Shown one piece after another: positions 9,198 to 11,846 of a stretch of 11,846 nt of DNA (its first letter is position 1; every line of letters starts with the position of its first letter). Origin of the DNA: Flavobacteriales bacterium (GTDB taxonomy: Bacteria > Bacteroidota > Bacteroidia > Flavobacteriales > BACL11); contig PBVH01000050.1 in assembly GCA_002728175.1 (NCBI GenBank), forward strand, positions 1-11,846, given 5' to 3'. The notes beneath the pieces were generated by a model. That model saw nothing but the letters and a program-made list of their open reading frames with translations. It was not told the origin of the DNA and ran no database searches. The translations under genes were made by a program, and so were the position numbers.

Positions 9198-9719
9198 TTA
9201 ATTTTCAACAAAATCTTTGAAATTATTTAAGTATAGCCTAGTCTGATATTTAAGTGAAGATTTTGAGAAATAAAAAAGCAATTTCATGTATGTGTTAAAA
9301 ACAAACTCCTGTTCATTGATAAATTTAGTTTGATTATCAGAAATCTTCTCAAATTTATTAGTAACGATATTTAAAATTCCATTAGATGTATATTTGAGTT
9401 TTTTTTCTATTGGTAAATTGTTGCTTAATATTTCTTCAATCATAATGATTTTACTTTCTTTTTTACCATTATCATTGAAATTAATATTAATTTCAGAAAT
9501 AGTTCCAATTTCATTTATATTGCCTTTAATTACAGTATAACTTTCAAATCCGTACATATATTGTTTCATATTATGTGGATTATCAAACAAATCAATTACC
9601 TTATCAATATTTGAATCAATTACTATTTCTTCGCTGTATTTTATATTTCCACTAATTAACAATATATACAATATTAGAGTAATTGGAAAAGTTAAAATTA
9701 TAATTGCTATCTTTTTCAT
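9198..9719 (-). CDS. Membrane-anchored SRPBCC/START-like (polyketide cyclase-type) protein
   Basis: The 173-residue protein opens with a hydrophobic helix (about 4-23) that has no clear cleavage site, so it is probably an inner-membrane anchor. The rest fits the SRPBCC fold: a first strand EIVIDSNIDKVIDLFDNPHNM (the usual pattern of an Ile/Val-Asp strand, then a helix ending near Asn-Met), a beta-rich middle with GTISEI and KKLKY, and a long amphipathic C-terminal helix (about 141-172). These domains form a deep hydrophobic pocket that binds lipids or other greasy ligands; many have no known reaction. No catalytic residues can be named. It lies 5 bases downstream of the collagen-like surface protein gene on the same strand, so the two are probably cotranscribed. 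Assignment rests on pattern only. Confidence 0.68.
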   Translation of the reverse strand: MKKIAIIILTFPITLILYILLISGNIKYSEEIVIDSNIDKVIDLFDNPHNMKQYMYGFESYTVIKGNINEIGTISEININFNDNGKKESKIIMIEEILSNNLPIEKKLKYTSNGILNIVTNKFEKISDNQTKFINEQEFVFNTYMKLLFYFSKSSLKYQTRLYLNNFKDFVEN

Positions 9720-9724
9720 ATTAA

Positions 9725-11846
9725 CTAAAAATATCTACATGGGAAGATTGTTCTGAAATCTAGTTTATTTTCGTTTACAATCTGAGTACCACTTGCAACA
9801 ATTTTTGCAGTTGTTGAACTAACTTCTGTAGAAAGCCAAGCTGCATTTGTGCAACTAATATGTGGACCACTAGAAAAATGATTAATTAAATCAGGAAATG
9901 CATCTACAATTTTTTGCATTTCATCTTGACTTGGCAAAAACCAATCATTATAGCCATTTAATGATAATCCAAAACAAGTACTTGCGGCTGAACCACTTGA
10001 GCTACAATTTTGAGAAGCAATTAAATTAGTATTTTGTGATCCAGATCCAAGAAGAGAACTCGTAACTCCGGTGAATATGCCATTGCACCCCCATTGTTCA
10101 CACAAATTAGCATCAATATTTATAATTATTCCATGTTGTTCTCCATAAACAAAACCAGAATCTCCGGGTTGAAAAATATATCCTATCACACCGCCTTCAT
10201 AAGAAGTTCCAATAAGATTATTATTTGTCCAAACTGGTAAGCCGTTTTGAATCGTTAAAACAGATCCATTAGATCCAACTGGAAGATTAGTCCATTCATT
10301 ATTGTACCATACTAAAATATCACCGTCATTATTACCATTAACTATTGTAGTTGAAAGTGTTGATGAATTGGATATACTATTACAGTTTTCAAAGTAGTTT
10401 TCATCAACTAAATAGCCATTAATTCTGCCATGAGAAGCAGCATCAGTTGCTATTTTTTGACCTGCGTTTAATATTATAGGTTGAGATAAAATCTCATTTG
10501 GATAAAGTATTTGACCAGCACCATAACCAACAATAGTTAATGCATGACTTGCATCAACATAAGCATTTGTTATATAAAGTCTTTTTCCTAAAGGAACTTC
10601 ATATGGATTCGTATTCCATACTTCAGCTGTAATTGCTAATACATCAGAAGTTTCATCTACTAAATAACCATTAATTCTGCCATGAGAAGCAGCATCAGTT
10701 GCTATTTTTTGACCTGCATTTAATATTATAGGCTGAGATAAAACCTCATTTGGGTAAAGTATTTGTCCAGCACCGTAACCTACAATAGTTAATGCATGAT
10801 TTGCATCAACATAAGCATTTGTTATATAAAGTCTCTTTCCTGAAGGAACTTCATACGGATTCGTATTCCATACTTCAGCTGTAATTGCTTCACCATTTAA
10901 TCCTTCTGGAAATTTAATATTGCAACTACTAACATCTGTACCTATACCAAAACTTGTAGTAAAAGTGGAATCTGAAGTAATTATGTTTGCTAACGAATCA
11001 TAATCAATTGTCACAGAAGAACTACCTCCTCCACTTGAACTATAATTTGAAAAAAGGTTAGCATCAAAGAGATAACCATTGTAGGATATCTCACCATTAT
11101 ACATTGGTTGGCAACAATTTGTTAATATATCCCCCTCTTTTAAAAACCATGGACCTGCATCAGATTTTTTAATTGAAGAATTGTAATAATCATTAGTCTC
11201 ACCTTCAAATATATTAATTCCATTAATAGATATTAAATCAGCATGGGGATTAAAAATAGAACTTATATATAAAGATTTACCTATTGGTACCTCATAAGGG
11301 TTTGATAATAAATCAGTTAGTGTTACTGGTTCAACAACTGCATCGAATAATAAACCGGTAATTGATATGTCAGTAACAGTAGCTGATAATGAATCACCAG
11401 CTCCAAGATAAATATTTTCTCCATCTGATTCACCTAAATCATTATTAGAGTAACCCCTTAAAACAGGAATATTATTTATATATACCATTTCGGTTTCATT
11501 ATCATTAAAAATAGAAGTTATAATTAAGTTTTTTCCAGGAGGAACAATATAAAATTGCCCTGAACTTAAATTATTTAATGTCATTGTTATGGGTTCACCA
11601 TTTAAACCATCTGGAAATTCAAAATTATTTCCACTACCTCCAATAATTCCTGCAACATTAGTAATAAAATTAGTATCCAAACTAATTATACTTACTAAAG
11701 AATCATAATTTATTATTCCATCTTGGCCAGGTATTCCCTGTATTCCCTGAGGTCCTGGTAATCCATCAGCTCCATCTTGGCCAGGTATTCCCTGTATTCC
11801 CTGAGGTCCTGGTAATCCATCAGCTCCATCTTGGCCAGGTATTCCC
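9725..11846 (-). CDS. Collagen-like, repeat-rich surface protein with DUF1566/Lcl_C-type C-terminal domain (5' end outside window)
   Basis: The reading frame is open from stop TAG 9725-9727 to the right edge, giving 706 visible residues without a start; a TTG at 11678-11680 is internal. From the N-terminal side there is a Gly-X-Y stretch of repeated GIPGQDGADGLPGPQGIQ, then two super-units, each with an I-N/D-YDSL...FP-D/E-GLNGE linker and two beta-rich modules (key residues NPYEVP-x-GK-x-LYI and GYL-x-D). Then comes a GDILVW...GLPVW segment (about 10215-10325) like those preceding C-terminal heads in fibre-type proteins. The last 160 residues (from about 10200) resemble DUF1566/Lcl_C: an EGGVIGYIFQPGD start, GYNDWFLPS (9930-9956), WLSTE (9824-9838) and an Arg-containing end. 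Cys residues (CEQWGC, NCSSSGSAASTC, SCTN, PCRYF) suggest disulfides outside the cytoplasm. No sorting tail follows the head. A surface fibre or adhesin role is inferred; the ligand is unknown. Confidence 0.85.
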   Translation of the reverse strand, partial: GIPGQDGADGLPGPQGIQGIPGQDGADGLPGPQGIQGIPGQDGIINYDSLVSIISLDTNFITNVAGIIGGSGNNFEFPDGLNGEPITMTLNNLSSGQFYIVPPGKNLIITSIFNDNETEMVYINNIPVLRGYSNNDLGESDGENIYLGAGDSLSATVTDISITGLLFDAVVEPVTLTDLLSNPYEVPIGKSLYISSIFNPHADLISINGINIFEGETNDYYNSSIKKSDAGPWFLKEGDILTNCCQPMYNGEISYNGYLFDANLFSNYSSSGGGSSSVTIDYDSLANIITSDSTFTTSFGIGTDVSSCNIKFPEGLNGEAITAEVWNTNPYEVPSGKRLYITNAYVDANHALTIVGYGAGQILYPNEVLSQPIILNAGQKIATDAASHGRINGYLVDETSDVLAITAEVWNTNPYEVPLGKRLYITNAYVDASHALTIVGYGAGQILYPNEILSQPIILNAGQKIATDAASHGRINGYLVDENYFENCNSISNSSTLSTTIVNGNNDGDILVWYNNEWTNLPVGSNGSVLTIQNGLPVWTNNNLIGTSYEGGVIGYIFQPGDSGFVYGEQHGIIINIDANLCEQWGCNGIFTGVTSSLLGSGSQNTNLIASQNCSSSGSAASTCFGLSLNGYNDWFLPSQDEMQKIVDAFPDLINHFSSGPHISCTNAAWLSTEVSSTTAKIVASGTQIVNENKLDFRTIFPCRYF
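10395..11717 (-). repeat. Two diverged super-units (linker plus two modules each) within the surface protein
   Basis: The linker at 11594-11717 and the linker at 10889-11012 align without gaps at a constant offset of 705 bp (235 codons), sharing YDSL (11696-11707 and 10991-11002) and FP-D/E-GLNGE-x-IT. Each linker is followed by two modules. The modules of the first unit (about 11345-11593 and 11040-11340) are much diverged but keep the PYEVP-x-GK-x-LYI...GYLFDA frame, which reads FYIVPPGKNLIIT in the first. The layout implies that an ancestral linker-module-module block was duplicated and that only the second block was later homogenised. Confidence 0.75.
10401..10889 (-). repeat. Tandem duplication of a 237-bp beta-module (period 252 bp)
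   Basis: Copies at 10401-10637 and 10653-10889 are separated by 15 bp and offset by 252 bp (84 codons), so the frame is kept. Counting by eye there are about 13 base differences in 237 and only 3 amino-acid differences (Ser/Leu, Asn/Ser, Val/Ile), so most changes are silent. Each copy encodes one module running from AITAEVWNTNPYEVP to GRINGYLVDE. The closeness points to recent duplication or ongoing gene conversion under selection on the protein sequence. Confidence 0.95.
11717..11846 (-). repeat. 54-bp exact tandem repeats coding collagen-like Gly-X-Y
   Basis: Units start at 11717, 11771 and 11825; the first two are complete and identical base for base, and the third is identical as far as the window edge. 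Each encodes six Gly-X-Y triplets (GIPGQDGADGLPGPQGIQ). The array continues to the right, so the copy number is unknown. Loss or gain of whole units keeps the frame. Collagen-like stretches of this type form trimeric stalks in bacterial surface proteins; trimerisation here is inferred. Confidence 0.95.

Noticed and set aside
11678..11680. TTG codon as start of the collagen-like protein gene
   Set aside because: The frame is open upstream through the Gly-X-Y repeats to the window edge, and a start here would leave no export signal.
11717..11846. Tandem repeats considered as a CRISPR array
   Set aside because: The units abut directly with no spacers and encode in-frame Gly-X-Y triplets.
9725..11846. 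Prophage tail-fibre locus
   Set aside because: The collagen-like and GDILVW segments occur in phage fibres too, but no other phage gene is in view and the head domain fits cellular surface proteins; it could be revisited if phage genes lie to the right.

Overview
The window looks like a piece of an AT-rich Bacteroidota chromosome, most likely a free-living or marine member of the Flavobacteriales. The signs are a ClpC with the Bacteroidota-style start and linker, a secreted met-zincin of the DUF5117/DUF5118/DUF4953 type, signal peptides ending just before Gln, no Shine-Dalgarno-like sequences before the starts, a gene tail at the left edge that reads like a type IX secretion (T9SS) sorting signal, and a collagen-like/DUF1566 surface protein at the right edge. 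This assignment is an inference from gene content; no 16S or other marker gene is present.

Layout. Bases 2-49 (+) hold the last 15 codons of a gene that starts outside the window. A hairpin at 71-95, flanked by A/T tracts on both sides, can terminate that gene and the converging clpC gene. clpC (112-2655, -) and gyrA (2852-5365, +) diverge from a 196-bp gap that must hold both promoters. gyrA runs almost without a gap into a secreted TPR protein (preferred start 5367, end 6572) and then, 11 bases later, into a secreted zinc metalloprotease (6584-9085). These three look like one transcription unit. A 112-bp AT-rich gap (9086-9197) separates them from a converging minus-strand pair: a membrane-anchored SRPBCC/START-like protein (9198-9719) and, 5 bases upstream of it, a large repeat-rich surface protein (9725 to beyond 11846).

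How the genes fit together. ClpC (protein unfolding for ClpP) and GyrA (DNA supercoiling) are core housekeeping functions. The TPR protein and metalloprotease are envelope or exported proteins that appear to be read from the gyrA promoter. The right-hand locus is the least ordinary part. It encodes a protein with, from N to C terminus, an 18-residue collagen-like Gly-X-Y repeat that is identical at the DNA level between copies, two tandem super-units each made of a linker and two beta-rich modules, a tail-fibre-like 'GDILVW...GLPVW' segment, and a DUF1566/Lcl_C-type head. It looks like a surface fibre or adhesin whose stalk and modules are being actively amplified or homogenised. No RNA gene, insertion sequence, CRISPR array or phage gene cluster was found. 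Most of the window is ordinary core genome, and nothing in it amounts to a clearly new multi-gene system.
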